Positions 8,563-20,218 of a DNA stretch of 64,000 nucleotides are shown piece by piece. The notes beneath the pieces were generated by a model. It had not been told where the DNA came from. It searched no databases and saw only the letters and a program-made list of their open reading frames with translations. A program made the position numbers and the translations under genes. The stretch's first letter is position 1. Every line of letters begins with the position of its first letter. Source of the stretch: Rudaea cellulosilytica DSM 22992 (GTDB lineage Bacteria; Pseudomonadota; Gammaproteobacteria; Xanthomonadales; Rhodanobacteraceae); contig NZ_KB899241.1 of the NCBI RefSeq assembly GCF_000378125.1, forward strand, positions 1,277,652 through 1,341,651. The letters run 5' to 3'.

Positions 8563-8678
8563 TCGTCCGTAATTGCGAGGATCACAAAGCGGTCATCCCT
8601 GGCCGAACTACCGGGCTTTTTCTGTCGTCCTTGATCGCGAGAATCAAAAAGCAGCCATCCGTGGCCGCACTTTTCAAC
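8563..8678. repeat. REP-like repeats, copies B and C in tandem
   Basis: Two further copies of the 54-bp unit at 5611 lie head to tail: copy B at 8563-8609 (diverged and shortened) and copy C at 8625-8678 (87 percent identical to copy A by eye). Both begin TCGTCC and include the palindromic core around CCATCC-TGGCC. Together with the small frame on the opposite strand they fill the 476-bp interval between the cyclotransferase and sirB1-like genes; nothing else is visible there. Confidence 0.75.
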
Positions 8679-8752
8679 AAAGAATGCGGTTAGCACAAAT
8701 TCAATTTGTTTCGAGTACTATCGGGCAAGCTCCTGCCCTGGAGAATAAAAAC

Positions 8753-9589
8753 ATGCAAAGGGACAATCCCTGGACCACCCTGCGCGGCGCCAAGGACGAG
8801 GACATCCCGCTGTTTTCATCGGCACTGCTGATCGCCAAGGATGAATATCCGGCGCTGGCCGCGGCCGACTACGAGGCGCAGCTGCAGGACTACGGCGCGC
8901 GCCTGCGCAAGATCCTCGATCCGACCGAATCCGCGGCGACGCAGTTGCGCACGCTGAACGGCTTCCTGTTCGACGAACTCGGCTTCTCCGGCGACGAGCA
9001 GGATTACTACGATCCGCGCAACAGCTACCTGAATGACGTGCTCGATCGTCGCCTCGGCAATCCGATCTCGCTTGCGGTCGTGCAGATCGAACTCGCGCGT
9101 CGGCTCGACGTGCCGCTGGAAGGCGTCTCGTTCCCCGGCCACTTCCTCGTGCGCCTGCCGCTGGATGAAGGCATCGTCGTGCTCGATCCGTTCCAGAAAG
9201 GCCGTTCGCTCGACGCGGCCGAATTGCGCCGTCGTGCACGCACGCACCTGGACACGCACGACATCGACGACGCGCGTCTCGCGCGCATGCTCGAACCGGC
9301 CAGCCATCGCGCGATCCTTACGCGCATGCTGCGCAACCTGAAAGGCGTCTACGCCGAACGCGAGCAATGGGAAAAGGCGCTGCGCTGCTGCGACCGGTTG
9401 CTAACGCTCGATACGCATCAGCCGGGCGAGTATCGCGACCGCGGCCAGTACTATCTCAAGCTCGGCCACGTGCGCGCGGCGAGCGAGGATCTGCGCCGCT
9501 ATCTGTCGCTGGTGCCGCAAGCGGACGATGTCGATGCGGTGGCGCTGCAGGTCGCCGAAATCGGCACGAATCTGCCCCGCGTGAACTGA
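8753..9589 (+). CDS. SirB1 family protein (transglutaminase-like plus TPR)
   Basis: The protein has 278 residues. The N-terminal two thirds match the SirB1/transglutaminase-like family: LRTLNGFLFDELGFSGDEQDYYDPRNSYLNDVLDR is its hallmark region (here at about 65-100), followed by RLGNPISLAVVQIELARR and VSFPGHFLVR. A TPR-like helical tail follows (CCDRLLTLDTHQPGEYRDRG). The usual transglutaminase cysteine is replaced by serine in GNPISL, as in many family members, so catalytic activity is doubtful. Function is unknown. I chose ATG 8753, where family similarity begins; the frame upstream runs through repeat DNA. Confidence 0.88.
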   Translation: MQRDNPWTTLRGAKDEDIPLFSSALLIAKDEYPALAAADYEAQLQDYGARLRKILDPTESAATQLRTLNGFLFDELGFSGDEQDYYDPRNSYLNDVLDRRLGNPISLAVVQIELARRLDVPLEGVSFPGHFLVRLPLDEGIVVLDPFQKGRSLDAAELRRRARTHLDTHDIDDARLARMLEPASHRAILTRMLRNLKGVYAEREQWEKALRCCDRLLTLDTHQPGEYRDRGQYYLKLGHVRAASEDLRRYLSLVPQADDVDAVALQVAEIGTNLPRVN

Positions 9590-9630
9590 CGTCGACAAGA
9601 ATCGACGTCATCCCGGCGGCAGTGCCGGAA

Positions 9631-9828
9631 TCAGATTTCCATCATCTCGAAATCGGCCTTGGTCACGCCGCAGTCGGGGCAGGTCCAGGTTTCCGGAATG
9701 TCTTCCCAGCGCGTGCCCGGCTCGATGCCGTCGTCGGGCCAGCCCTGCGCTTCGTCGTAGATCCAGCCGCAGACCACGCACATGAATTTGCGGAAGGGGG
9801 TATCGTCAGTTTGTGCTACGGCGTTCAT
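9631..9828 (-). CDS. Rubredoxin
   Basis: A 65-residue iron protein with one Fe(Cys)4 site: Cys17 and Cys20 ([10 protein letters not shown]) and Cys50 and Cys53 (TWTCPDCGV). The conserved [15 protein letters not shown] linker lies between. It is a small cytoplasmic electron carrier. The frame extends to 9882, but I prefer ATG 9828 because it gives the typical short N-terminal tail. It is divergent from thiE. Confidence 0.95.
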   Translation of the reverse strand: MNAVAQTDDTPFRKFMCVVCGWIYDEAQGWPDDGIEPGTRWEDIPETWTCPDCGVTKADFEMMEI

Positions 9829-9890
9829 TGCAGGAATGGTCGGAGTCGGGGCTTCTAAATGATGTGCGGCCGGAAGGGCCATTTTTTGGT

Positions 9891-9915
9891 TTTCGCGCGC
9901 AAGGGTGGCGCGAAA
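9891..9915 (+). other. Hairpin in the thiE leader
   Basis: A perfect 8-bp stem, TTTCGCGC (9891-9898) with GCGCGAAA (9908-9915), encloses a 9-nt loop containing AAGGG. It lies about 33 bp before the thiE start. A T-run (9882-9887) just upstream follows a short GGCC/GGCC stem. No TPP-riboswitch consensus is present. Confidence 0.45.
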
Positions 9916-9947
9916 GAGTGCCTAATTCTAACGGTAGACTAGGCGCC

Positions 9948-10568
9948 ATGCATCCACACCTGACCCGGCGCGGCCTCTACGCGATCACTGACGGCCCGCG
10001 GCCCGACCTCCTCGCCGCGGTCAAAGCCGCCCTGCGTGGTGGCGTCGCGCTGCTGCAGTATCGCGACAAGACCGCCGACTCGGCGCGCCGCGCGTTCGAG
10101 GCACGCGCGCTGCGCGAGCTGTGTGCGCGTTTCGAAATCCCGTTCATCGTCAACGACGACGTCGAGCTTGCGCTCGCCGCAGGCGCCGACGGCGTGCACC
10201 TCGGCGAGGATGACGGCGATATCGCGGCCGCGCGTGCGCGCCTCGGCGCCGGCGCGATCATCGGCGTGTCGTGCTACGACTCGCCGGCGCGGGCGCGGCA
10301 CCTTGCCGCAGCCGGCGCGGACTATCTCGCCTTCGGCGCGTTCTTCCCCTCGCCGACCAAGCCGAACGCGCGTCGGGCCACGCCGGAGATGTTGCGCGAG
10401 GCGAAGCCGCTCGGCCTGCCGTTGGTGGCAATCGGCGGCGTCACGCCGGACAATGCGCGGCCGCTGATCGACGCGGGTGCCGATTTCCTCGCTGTGATTT
10501 CCGGCATATTCGCGCAAGCCGATCCCGAAGCCGCGGCGCGACGTTACGCGGCAATGTATACAAGTTGA
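9948..10568 (+). CDS. thiE: Thiamine-phosphate synthase
   Basis: The enzyme has 206 residues, a TIM barrel that joins HMP-pyrophosphate and the thiazole phosphate to make thiamine phosphate. ThiE markers are RGLYAITDG at the start, [63 protein letters not shown] and FLAVISGIF at the end (phosphate-binding loop). It is followed after 13 bp by hemL, so the two probably share a transcript. Confidence 0.95.
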   Translation: MHPHLTRRGLYAITDGPRPDLLAAVKAALRGGVALLQYRDKTADSARRAFEARALRELCARFEIPFIVNDDVELALAAGADGVHLGEDDGDIAAARARLGAGAIIGVSCYDSPARARHLAAAGADYLAFGAFFPSPTKPNARRATPEMLREAKPLGLPLVAIGGVTPDNARPLIDAGADFLAVISGIFAQADPEAAARRYAAMYTS

Positions 10569-10581
10569 GAAAGTGACAAAC

Positions 10582-11868
10582 ATGATCACGAATCACGATT
10601 GGTTCCAGCGCGCCCAACCGCTGATGCCGGGCGGCGTCAACTCGCCGGTGCGCGCGTTCAAGTCGGTCGGCGGCGAGCCGTTCTTTACCGATCATGCCGA
10701 CGGCGCCTATCTTTGGGACGTCGAGGGCAAGCGCTACATCGACTACGTCGGCTCGTGGGGGCCGATGGTCGCCGGCCACAACCATCCGAAGGTGCGCACC
10801 GCAGTCGTCGAAGCCGCGCGCGCGGGCCTCTCGTTCGGCACGCCGTGCCCGATGGAGGTGCGCATGGCCGAGGAGATCACGCGCCTGATTCCTTCGGTCG
10901 AAGTGCTGCGCATGGTCAATTCGGGCACCGAGGCGACGATGTCGGCGATCCGCCTCGCGCGCGGCGCGACCGGGCGCGACAAGATCGTCAAGTTCGAAGG
11001 CTGCTACCACGGCCATGCTGACTCGTTCCTGGTGAAAGCCGGCTCAGGCGCGCTGACGCTCGGCGTACCGACTTCTCCGGGTGTGCCTAAGGCGCTCGCC
11101 GATCTCACCCTGACCCTGCCGTACAACGATCTCGACGCGGCCAAGGCGCTGTTCGCCCAGGTCGGCGAGCAGATCGCCGGCCTGATCATCGAGCCCGTCG
11201 CCGGCAACATGAATTGCATTCCACCGCGTCCCGGCTATCTGCAGGGTCTACGCGAGCTGTGCACGCGCTACGGCGCGCTGCTCATCGTTGATGAAGTGAT
11301 GACCGGTTTCCGCGTCGCGCTCGGCGGCGCGCAGGCGCTATACGGCATCGCACCCGACCTGACCACGTTCGGCAAGATCATCGGCGGCGGCATGCCGGTC
11401 GGCGCCTACGGCGGCCGGCGCGAGATCATGGAGAAAATCGCGCCGAGCGGGCCGGTGTATCAGGCCGGCACGCTGTCGGGCAATCCGATCGCGATGGCCG
11501 CGGGCCTGGCCATGCTCGAAGTGATCCAGGCCCCCGGTTTCTACGCGGAACTCGAACGCAAGACCAATCTGCTCACCGACGGTCTCGTCGCGGTCGCGCT
11601 CGATGCCGGCGTGCCGTTCAGCGTCAATCGCGTCTGCGGCATGTTCGGACTGTTCTTCAGCGCGGAAAAAGTGGAAACGTATACTCAGGCCACAGCCTGT
11701 GACGTCGCTGCGTTCAACCGCTTCTTTCACACGATGCTCGATCGCGGCGTCTATCTCGCGCCGTCGGCGTTCGAAGCCGGGTTCATTTCGACCGCGCACA
11801 GCGAACAGGACATCGCCGATACGCTCGACGCGGCACGCGCGGCATTCAAGCTCGCGGCGGCGGGATGA
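10582..11868 (+). CDS. hemL: Glutamate-1-semialdehyde 2,1-aminomutase
   Basis: The enzyme has 428 residues, uses PLP, and forms 5-aminolevulinate from glutamate-1-semialdehyde in the C5 haem pathway. Lys265 ([18 protein letters not shown]) is the PLP Schiff-base lysine, at the same number as in E. coli; [12 protein letters not shown] and [10 protein letters not shown] are also present. A GTG at 10573 is in frame, but ATG 10582 has GAGAA at the right distance and gives the family start ([11 protein letters not shown]). Confidence 0.97.
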   Translation: MITNHDWFQRAQPLMPGGVNSPVRAFKSVGGEPFFTDHADGAYLWDVEGKRYIDYVGSWGPMVAGHNHPKVRTAVVEAARAGLSFGTPCPMEVRMAEEITRLIPSVEVLRMVNSGTEATMSAIRLARGATGRDKIVKFEGCYHGHADSFLVKAGSGALTLGVPTSPGVPKALADLTLTLPYNDLDAAKALFAQVGEQIAGLIIEPVAGNMNCIPPRPGYLQGLRELCTRYGALLIVDEVMTGFRVALGGAQALYGIAPDLTTFGKIIGGGMPVGAYGGRREIMEKIAPSGPVYQAGTLSGNPIAMAAGLAMLEVIQAPGFYAELERKTNLLTDGLVAVALDAGVPFSVNRVCGMFGLFFSAEKVETYTQATACDVAAFNRFFHTMLDRGVYLAPSAFEAGFISTAHSEQDIADTLDAARAAFKLAAAG

Positions 11869-11876
11869 TGCTGGCT

Positions 11877-11893
11877 TTCTCCCGATGGGAGAA
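11877..11893. terminator. Hairpin between convergent hemL and the SPOR gene
   Basis: TTCTCCC-GAT-GGGAGAA forms a 7-bp stem 8 bp after the hemL stop and 8 bp before the stop of the convergent SPOR gene. It can fold in both directions. There is no long T-run, so it is a weak or Rho-aided terminator candidate. Confidence 0.5.
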
Positions 11894-11901
11894 CGAAGAA
11901 T

Positions 11902-12552
11902 TCAATTCGCTTCCTTGACCGCGACGGAATTGATGCTGTTCTCGGCAAGTGCGCGCTTGGACGATTCGGTTTCGCTCGGCGTCGAGAACGGGCCGAGGCG
12001 CACGCGGTGCAAAGTCTTGCCGTCCACGGTACTCGTGTAGACCTTGGCGGTGAAGCCGAGCATCGTGAGTTTGGCTTTCAGCGCGTCGGCTGCGGCCGCA
12101 TCGCTCGTTGCGGTGACCTGGAGCATGTAGCGTCCGCCGCTCGCGGCAGGCGGCGTCGGCGTTGGCGGGTTGTTCGGGTTCGCCGCATTCGCCTGCGCCT
12201 GCTGCTTCGCACGCTGCTGTTCGGCTTTGGCCTTGGCCGAAAGCTCCGCATCGGGGATCACGACCTCTTTCTCGGGCAGCGTCGTGTAGAAATCGTAATT
12301 GCTCTTCGGCGGCGCGGGCGGCGGTGCCTTGGCCGTATCGTCGGCGAGCGCCTTTTCCGATTCCTTCGGCGCGACCGCCTCGGGATTGGGCTGCGGCAGA
12401 TTCTTGCCGCCGCGCAGCGTCGGGATCTTGCCGCCGTAGAGCACGGCAACCGAGCCGACCACGCCGAGGGCGACGCCGAGCATCACCATCGCCCAAGCGG
12501 GTATCTGCCGGCGGTCGCCGTTGCGCGATGCCTGTGAATTCCGTTTGGCCAT
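11902..12552 (-). CDS. SPOR domain, FtsN-like membrane protein
   Basis: The protein has 216 residues: a basic cytoplasmic N-terminus (1-16), one transmembrane helix (about 18-40), a Pro/Ala/Gln-rich periplasmic linker, and a C-terminal SPOR domain (about 140-214) with YMLQVTATSD, DALKAKLTMLGFTAKV and HRVRLGPFSTPSE. SPOR domains bind denuded peptidoglycan at septa. This FtsN-like protein probably acts in division. Its ATG overlaps the argS stop (TAATG), the usual argS-SPOR arrangement in gammaproteobacteria. Confidence 0.92.
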   Translation of the reverse strand: MAKRNSQASRNGDRRQIPAWAMVMLGVALGVVGSVAVLYGGKIPTLRGGKNLPQPNPEAVAPKESEKALADDTAKAPPPAPPKSNYDFYTTLPEKEVVIPDAELSAKAKAEQQRAKQQAQANAANPNNPPTPTPPAASGGRYMLQVTATSDAAAADALKAKLTMLGFTAKVYTSTVDGKTLHRVRLGPFSTPSETESSKRALAENSINSVAVKEAN

Positions 12553-14255
12553 TACATCTGCTCCGGGGCGGACACGCCCAACAAATCCAAACCGTTCGCA
12601 AGAACCTGCCGCGCGGCGACGGCGAGTGCGATGCGCGCATCACGCAGGTCGACATCCTCGACGATGAATTGATGCGCGTGATAGTAGGTATGCAGCGCGT
12701 TGGCAAGATCGCGCAGATAACTTGCGATCAGGTGCGGTTCGAGATTGAGTGCCGCGGCTTCGACCACTTCAGGATAGCGCGAGATCTCGGCCATGAGCGC
12801 GCTCTCGTGTTCGTTGTCGAGCCTGGCCAATTGCGCGAGGCCGTTGTCGCGGTTCCACGCCAGGCCGCGCTCGTCGAGCTGGCGCAGCACGCTGCACACG
12901 CGCGCATGCGCGTACTGGATGTAGTAGACCGGATTGTCGTTCGACTGCGAACGCGCGAGGTCGATGTCGAACACCATCTGCGAATCGGACTTGCGCGCGA
13001 TCAGGAAGTAGCGCGTCGCATCGCGGCCGACCTCGTCGACGAGGTCGCGCAGGGTGACGTAGCTGCCGGCGCGCTTGGAGATCTTCACCTCCTCGCCACC
13101 GCGCATCACCGTGACCATCTGGTGCAGCACGTATTCCGGCCAGTTTTTCGGAATGCCCATGTCGAGCGCCTGCAGGCCGGCCTTCACCCGCATCAGCGTC
13201 GAGTGATGGTCGCTGCCATGCTCGTTGATCACGCGCCGGTAGCCACGATTCCATTTGCTCACGTGGTAGGCGACGTCGGGCAGGAAGTAGGTGTAGGTAC
13301 CGTCCGACTTGCGCATGACCCGGTCTTTGTCGTCGCCGAAATCGGTCGTGCGCAACCACAGCGCGCCGTCCTGCTCGAAGGTGTGGCCATGCTTGACCAG
13401 TTCCTGCGCGGTGCGTTCGACCGAGCCGTCGGTGTACAGCGAGGATTCGAGGTAGTAGGTGTCGAACGGCGCGACGCCGAACGCCTGCAGGTCGAGATCC
13501 TGTTCATGACGCAGGTAGGCGACGGCAAAGCGGCGGATCGCGTCGAGATCGTTTGCATCGCCCGTCGCGGGCACGTCGCGCCCGTCCGCATGCGCGACCT
13601 CGCGTGCGAGGAATGCGGCGGCGACGTCCTTGATGTAGTCACCCCGATAGCCGTCCGCAGGCCAGCGCGGATCGTCGACGTCGATGCCGAGCGCGCGCGC
13701 CTGCACCGATTTGGCGAGGTTGTCGATCTGCGCGCCGGCATCGTTGTAGTAGAACTCGCGTCCGACGTCCGAACCGGTCGCCTCGAGCACGCGCGCGAGG
13801 CAGTCGCCGACCACCGCGCCGCGGCCATGGCCGATGTGCAGCGGCCCGGTCGGGTTGGCCGAGACGAACTCGATCTGGGTCTTTTTGTTCGCGCCGATCG
13901 TGCTGCGCCCGTACTGCGCGGCTTCGGCGAACACGCGCCGCACTTCCTCGTGATATGCCGCCGGGCTGAGGAAGAAATTGATGAAGCCCGGTCCCGCGAT
14001 CTCGACTTTTTCGACGAGCGAATTTTGCGGCAGCGCCGCCACGAGCGCTTGCGCGAGCGCACGCGGGTTCGTGCGTGCGGGCTTGGCCAGTGCGAGTGCC
14101 GCGTTCGTGGCGAAATCGCCGTGCTCGCGGCTCTTGGTGCGTTCGAGGACGAAGGCAGCACTGGCGTCGGCCGGCAGCGTGCCGGCGCTGCGCAGGCCGT
14201 CCAGCGCCTGCTCGATCAGGGTGCGGAGTTGGTCTTTCACTTGAAATCGGGGCAT
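12552..14255 (-). CDS. argS: Arginyl-tRNA synthetase
   Basis: The class Ia synthetase has 567 residues and charges tRNA-Arg. The N-terminal Add-1 domain includes [11 protein letters not shown] and GPGFINFFL. The HIGH motif is [13 protein letters not shown] (HIGH at 140-143). The KMSKS position reads [13 protein letters not shown], a form common in bacterial ArgRS. The C-terminal anticodon-binding domain (DALR) ends in [25 protein letters not shown]. Length is close to the family norm. Confidence 0.97.
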   Translation of the reverse strand: MPRFQVKDQLRTLIEQALDGLRSAGTLPADASAAFVLERTKSREHGDFATNAALALAKPARTNPRALAQALVAALPQNSLVEKVEIAGPGFINFFLSPAAYHEEVRRVFAEAAQYGRSTIGANKKTQIEFVSANPTGPLHIGHGRGAVVGDCLARVLEATGSDVGREFYYNDAGAQIDNLAKSVQARALGIDVDDPRWPADGYRGDYIKDVAAAFLAREVAHADGRDVPATGDANDLDAIRRFAVAYLRHEQDLDLQAFGVAPFDTYYLESSLYTDGSVERTAQELVKHGHTFEQDGALWLRTTDFGDDKDRVMRKSDGTYTYFLPDVAYHVSKWNRGYRRVINEHGSDHHSTLMRVKAGLQALDMGIPKNWPEYVLHQMVTVMRGGEEVKISKRAGSYVTLRDLVDEVGRDATRYFLIARKSDSQMVFDIDLARSQSNDNPVYYIQYAHARVCSVLRQLDERGLAWNRDNGLAQLARLDNEHESALMAEISRYPEVVEAAALNLEPHLIASYLRDLANALHTYYHAHQFIVEDVDLRDARIALAVAARQVLANGLDLLGVSAPEQM

Positions 14256-14400
14256 TTGTCAGCGCCCTCTATTGTACGGTTCCAAGGCCGTTTGCGCGCG
14301 GTTCGATCGCCCTGGCGCTAACGCTCCCCGCTTTCCGCCCCGTATAGTCATGTTTGCGACGGAATTTGCCGTTGCCTAGACCCTGTGTGAGAAGGCCTGT

Positions 14401-15063
14401 ATGCGCATCCTGGTAGTCGAAGACGACGCCCTCGTGGCTGATGCGATGCTGCGCGGCCTGATCCAGAGCGGCTTCGCCGTCGATCGTGTCGCCAGTGCCG
14501 AGCTGGCCGAGGCGGCCATGCAGCAGGAGACGTTCGATTTGCTCCTCGTCGACCTCGGCCTGCCCGGCATGGACGGCTTCGAACTGGTGCGCCGCGTGCG
14601 CCGCGCGAATAGCGCGGTGCCGGTACTGATCGTGACCGCGCGCGATGGCCTCGCCGACCGCGTCAACGCGCTCGACATCGGCGGCGACGACTATCTGGTC
14701 AAGCCTTTCGCCGTACCCGAGCTCGCCGCGCGCTGCCGTGCGTTGATCCGGCGCAGCAAGGCGGCGGGCAATCCCCAACTCAGCGCCGGCGGCCTGCACA
14801 TGGATCTGCCGCGGCGCGAAGCGCGCATCGACGGCCAGCCGCTCGAGCTGACCCCGCGCGAGTGGGCCGTGCTTGAATGCCTAGCGCTGCACGTCGGCCA
14901 GGTCGTGCACAAGGAGCGCCTGCAACAAGCGGTGTCGAGCTGGAGCGACGACATCACGACGAATGCAGTAGAGGTCTATGTCTCGCGCCTGCGCGGCAAG
15001 CTCGGCGATACAGTGTCGATCCGTACCGTGCGCGGGTTGGGCTACCGGCTCGACGAATCCTGA
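14401..15063 (+). CDS. OmpR-family response regulator (TctD-like)
   Basis: The protein has 220 residues. The receiver domain has the acidic pocket Glu7/Asp8/Asp9, phospho-acceptor Asp51 (LLLVDLGLPGMDG), Thr79 and Lys101 (DDYLVKPF). The C-terminal winged helix (about 125-218) has LTPREWAVLECLA and RTVRGLGYRLDE. With its partner kinase it resembles the TctD/QseB branch. No tctCBA tricarboxylate transporter is next to it, so the signal is unknown. It is divergent from argS; GAAGG lies upstream of ATG 14401. Confidence 0.93.
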   Translation: MRILVVEDDALVADAMLRGLIQSGFAVDRVASAELAEAAMQQETFDLLLVDLGLPGMDGFELVRRVRRANSAVPVLIVTARDGLADRVNALDIGGDDYLVKPFAVPELAARCRALIRRSKAAGNPQLSAGGLHMDLPRREARIDGQPLELTPREWAVLECLALHVGQVVHKERLQQAVSSWSDDITTNAVEVYVSRLRGKLGDTVSIRTVRGLGYRLDES

Positions 15064-15294
15064 GAACCTGTCCCCAAAGCTACTGCGCTCGATGTTGCGC
15101 GCCGGCGGTGCTCGGACTGCGCAGGCAGGATGCCGAAGCGAACATTCGCGCAGCGAATGCACGAAGGGCGAGTCGCGGACGCGACGAGTAATCCTCATGT
15201 ACTTCTATGTACACTCCGGTTCCTGCGCTCCGGTGACGCGCCCGATGTTGGATAAAATCGGTTCTTCGCTCGCTACGCTTTGAGGACAGGTTCT
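15063..15294. mobile_element. MITE-like 232-bp element with terminal inverted repeats
   Basis: The ends are AGAACCTGTCCCCAAAGC (15063-15080) and GCTTTGAGGACAGGTTCT (15277-15294), which pair at 17 of 18 positions. Inside are several small hairpins (GTCGCG/CGCGAC at 15172-15185; TGTACTTCTATGTACA near 15198-15213) and no plausible gene. The left end overlaps the last base of the regulator stop codon and the right end lies 1 bp before the kinase ATG, so GAGGA of the right repeat serves as the kinase ribosome-binding site. No target duplication was identified. It may be a non-autonomous transposon or a structured intergenic repeat. Confidence 0.65.
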
Positions 15295-15295
15295 T

Positions 15296-16690
15296 ATGGC
15301 CGCAGCCGCGCGCACGTTCTCGGTCCGCCGTCGCCTGCTCCTGCTGCTGTCGGCGCCGCTCGCGCTGCTGCTCGCGGCCGGCGTGCTGATCGACTACTAC
15401 TCGACCGCGACGCCGATGCACGCCGCCTACGATCAGGTGCTGGCGAGTTCGATCGTCGCCGTGATCGCCCACCTCGACATCGGCACCGACGGCCAGGTGA
15501 AATCGGAACTTTCCGACCAGGCGATCGCCGTACTTCGCGCCGACAACCACGACGAGATCTACTACCTCGTGCTCGGTGCCGACGGCGAATTTGTCGCCGG
15601 CGATGCAGGCCTGCCGGTGGCACCTCCGGGCAGCGACAATCCTTCGTTCGCCGATGCGGCATATCGCGATGCGCCGGTGCGCGTGGCCACTTACCGCCTG
15701 ACGAATGCCAGCGGCACCATCGCGGTCAGCATCGCCGAGACGACGAACAAGCGCCGCGAGGCCTTGCACAGCATGCTGAGCTTCATCGTCGCGAGCGATC
15801 TGGCGCAATTGCTCGGCACTCTGCTGCTGGTTTGGGTCGGCGTACGCGCGGGTCTGCAGCCGCTGCTGGCGCTGCGCGATCAGATCGCACGCCGTTCCGC
15901 GCGCGATCTGGCCGCGCTCGACGAATCGCAGGTGCCCGGCGAGGTGCGTCCGCTGACCCAGGCGCTCAATCGCCTGTTCGCGACCGTCGCCGAGGCGGCG
16001 AATGCGCAGCATCGCTTCCTCGCCAACGCCGCGCATCAACTGCGCACGCCGCTGGCCGGTCTGCAGGCGCAGCTCGAATTGCTGTCGAACGATCTGCGCG
16101 AGCAGGGTGCGAGCGATCCGGCCCTGCGCGAACGCGTTGCGCGCCTGCATGCAGGCATGCAGCGGCTCGGCCATACGGCGAACCAGTTGCTCGCGCTCGC
16201 GCGCGCGGAGCCGGCAGCAAATCCGGGTGGGGACTTCCGCACACTCGATCTCGCCGATCTCGCCAAGGACGGCGTCGCCGCGCATTTCGATCGCGCGCTC
16301 GCCGCGCACATCGATCTGGGGCTCGAGGCCGAGCCTGCGCCTACGCAGGCCAGCGACTGGCTGCTGCGCGAATTGCTCGCCAACCTGATCGACAATGCGC
16401 TGACCTACACGCCGGCCGGAGGCAGCGTCACCGTGCGTTGCGCAACGGTTTCCGAGTTGCGTCAGGTATTTCTCGAAGTCGAGGACGACGGTCCCGGCAT
16501 TCCCGAATCCGAACGCGTACGTGTGTTCGAGCGCTTCTACCGTGTCGCCGGCGAGCGCGAGGGCAACGGCCTCGGCCTCGCGATAGTCGAGGAAATCGCG
16601 CGCGCGCACGGCGCTGCGGTAACGCTCACGAGCGCGGCCGGTGGGCGCGGCACACGCGTGCGCGTGATGTTCGCCGCGAGCGGCGCCTGA
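15296..16690 (+). CDS. Sensor histidine kinase (TctE-like)
   Basis: The protein has 464 residues. A first transmembrane helix (about 13-32), a periplasmic segment of the 2CSK_N type (about 35-160), a second helix (about 163-183), a HAMP-like linker, then the HisKA domain with phospho-acceptor His247 ([13 protein letters not shown]). The ATPase domain has [15 protein letters not shown] (N box), DDGPGIP (G1), VFERFYR (F box) and [12 protein letters not shown] (G2). It partners with the response regulator just upstream. The start codon ATG 15296 takes its Shine-Dalgarno sequence from the end of the repeat element that separates the two genes. Confidence 0.93.
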   Translation: MAAAARTFSVRRRLLLLLSAPLALLLAAGVLIDYYSTATPMHAAYDQVLASSIVAVIAHLDIGTDGQVKSELSDQAIAVLRADNHDEIYYLVLGADGEFVAGDAGLPVAPPGSDNPSFADAAYRDAPVRVATYRLTNASGTIAVSIAETTNKRREALHSMLSFIVASDLAQLLGTLLLVWVGVRAGLQPLLALRDQIARRSARDLAALDESQVPGEVRPLTQALNRLFATVAEAANAQHRFLANAAHQLRTPLAGLQAQLELLSNDLREQGASDPALRERVARLHAGMQRLGHTANQLLALARAEPAANPGGDFRTLDLADLAKDGVAAHFDRALAAHIDLGLEAEPAPTQASDWLLRELLANLIDNALTYTPAGGSVTVRCATVSELRQVFLEVEDDGPGIPESERVRVFERFYRVAGEREGNGLGLAIVEEIARAHGAAVTLTSAAGGRGTRVRVMFAASGA

Positions 16691-16699
16691 ACGACGCGC

Positions 16700-16732
16700 A
16701 AAAAAGAAAAGGCCGCAACGCGGCCTCTTCTT
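16700..16732. terminator. Bidirectional terminator between the kinase and rpoD
   Basis: An A-run (AAAAAAGAAAA), then the perfect stem GGCCGC-AAC-GCGGCC (16711-16725), then TCTTCTT. This gives an intrinsic-terminator form for both converging genes. Confidence 0.85.
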
Positions 16733-16751
16733 GCACAGCTGAACGAATGTC

Positions 16752-18608
<1,857 letters not shown>

Positions 18609-18762
18609 GGAATCTACGGCTCAGGATCAAAGACTGGAAAGTATAGGAGGGGTGTCAAGGAAGACCGGGAATCGCGAATTGGGCGGCGGAATGGCTTGAA
18701 ATGACAAGCAAAAGCAGGGCCAATCGACGTCGCGGGACCACAGGCGACGATTCCCGGCACGG

Positions 18763-19203
18763 CTAGCGCGCCTCCAACCAAAACGTCACCGGTCCGTCGT
18801 TGACGAGACTGACCTTCATATGGGCACCGAAACGACCGATTTCCACTGGCGAATGGCGGATTTTTGCCAATTCGACCAGGCGCTTGAACCAATGTTCCCC
18901 TTCGGCGGGCGTGGCCGCGGTGGAAAAGCCCGGCCGCATGCCCGAGCGCGTGTCCGCGGCGAGGGTGAATTGGGAGACGAGCAACAATCCACCCCCGGCC
19001 TGCGCCAGCGAGAGATTCATTTTCCCGTCGGCGTCGGCGAATACGCGGTAACCGAGCAGGCGTTCGAGCAGGCGCTGGGTCTGGGTCTCGCCATCGCCGG
19101 GCTGCACGCCAACCAGCGCCAGCAGTCCCGGCCCGATGCGACCGATGGTTTCGTTGTCGACGTCCACACGCGCTTCGACGACGCGCTGGATCAGGGCGAT
19201 CAT
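18763..19203 (-). CDS. dtd: D-aminoacyl-tRNA deacylase
   Basis: The protein has 146 residues. The two cross-subunit active-site motifs of DTD are present: [17 protein letters not shown] (form of SQFTL) and [10 protein letters not shown] (form of the Gly-cisPro loop). The enzyme hydrolyses D-amino acids, and glycine mischarged on tRNA-Ala, from tRNA in the cytoplasm. It is transcribed divergently from the LpxL-like gene. The 154 bp between rpoD and dtd hold only the rpoD promoter region. Confidence 0.96.
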   Translation of the reverse strand: MIALIQRVVEARVDVDNETIGRIGPGLLALVGVQPGDGETQTQRLLERLLGYRVFADADGKMNLSLAQAGGGLLLVSQFTLAADTRSGMRPGFSTAATPAEGEHWFKRLVELAKIRHSPVEIGRFGAHMKVSLVNDGPVTFWLEAR

Positions 19204-19333
19204 GGGTTTCCGATGCGGTGCTTGCCGCGGCAGGGGACGCAGTGGCGATGCTCGCGAGCCGGCAACGCGCCGTCAACCCCGACGGCTCGGGTAGCGTCCG
19301 GCTACAATCGGCTTTTTCCACGCTTTCCCCCGC

Positions 19334-20218
19334 ATGCGTTGGTACATCTGGATCATCTACGGCCTGCTGCGCCTGCTTGGCCGGCTGCCGTTGCGTATCC
19401 TGCACGCCCTCGGCGCTGGATTCGGCTGGCTGCTCGCCCGCACCGACAACCCGATGCGACGCAAGGCCGAGCACACCCTCTCCCGAATCAATACGACGTT
19501 TGGCGAGGAAAGGAGTCATTTCTTACGTGTGGCGTTGGCCGAGGCGGGCAAGTCCTTCTTCGAGATCGCGAAGATCTGGACCGGCGATCCGACACGCACG
19601 CTTGCCCTGGTGCGCGAAGTACGCGGCGGCGAGCTGTTCGATGCGGCGCTGGCGGCCAAGCGCGGCCTGCTTGTCGCCGCGCCGCACCTGGGCTGCTTCG
19701 AATTGCTCAACTACTGGCTGTGCAGCCGCACGCATATCGCGATCGCCTACCGCCCGCCGCGACAGGCCGAGCTCGAACCCTTGCTGATCCGCGCGCGCGG
19801 CGGTCTGTCGGCGGAGCAGGTGCGCGCCGAGGGCGCGGCCGGCGTGCGCAGCTTGTTCAAGCGACTTGCCGCGGGCGGCGTGGTCGGCATCCTGCCCGAT
19901 CAGGAACCCAAGCAAGGCGAAGGCGAATTCGCACCGTTCTTCGGCCGCCCGGCGCTGACCATGGTGTTGCTCTCGCGCCTCGCCCAGCGCACCGGCGCGA
20001 GCGTGCTGTTCGCCTTCGCCGAGCGCCTGCCGCATGGCGCAGGCTATGTGCTGCACATTCTGCCGGCGCCCGAGGGCATCGCCGATCCCGATTTGCCTGC
20101 TGCCGTCGCCGCGCTCAATCGCGGTGTCGAGAACTGCATTCGCCTCGCGCCGCATCAATACCAGTGGCACTACAAGCGGTTCTCGGCACAGCCGCCGGCA
20201 GACGTCGAAGCGCGCTAA
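19334..20218 (+). CDS. LpxL/HtrB-type lysophospholipid or lipid A acyltransferase
   Basis: The protein has 294 residues with an N-terminal membrane anchor (IWIIYGLLRLLGRLPLRILHALGAGFGWLLA, given here only as positions 5-35). The catalytic HX4E is His118-Glu123 (APHLGCFELL). GGVVGILPDQEPKQGEGEFAPFFG, at about 185-205, is the conserved substrate-binding block. These enzymes add secondary acyl chains to lipid A on the inner face of the inner membrane; some homologues acylate other lipids. It converges on the NHL-M23 gene, with the two stop codons overlapping by 2 bp. Confidence 0.9.
   Translation: MRWYIWIIYGLLRLLGRLPLRILHALGAGFGWLLARTDNPMRRKAEHTLSRINTTFGEERSHFLRVALAEAGKSFFEIAKIWTGDPTRTLALVREVRGGELFDAALAAKRGLLVAAPHLGCFELLNYWLCSRTHIAIAYRPPRQAELEPLLIRARGGLSAEQVRAEGAAGVRSLFKRLAAGGVVGILPDQEPKQGEGEFAPFFGRPALTMVLLSRLAQRTGASVLFAFAERLPHGAGYVLHILPAPEGIADPDLPAAVAALNRGVENCIRLAPHQYQWHYKRFSAQPPADVEAR

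Noticed and set aside
9829-9947. TPP riboswitch before thiE
   Set aside because: No CTGAGA-type or other conserved thi-box segments; only a simple hairpin is present.
12162-14321. Long plus-strand open frame over argS
   Set aside because: Shadow of argS, which has HIGH and KISK motifs on the minus strand.
18640-18660. TTGACA and TATACT on the minus strand as a sigma70 promoter for rpoD
   Set aside because: The hexamers are only 7 bp apart; TATACT alone may be a -10.
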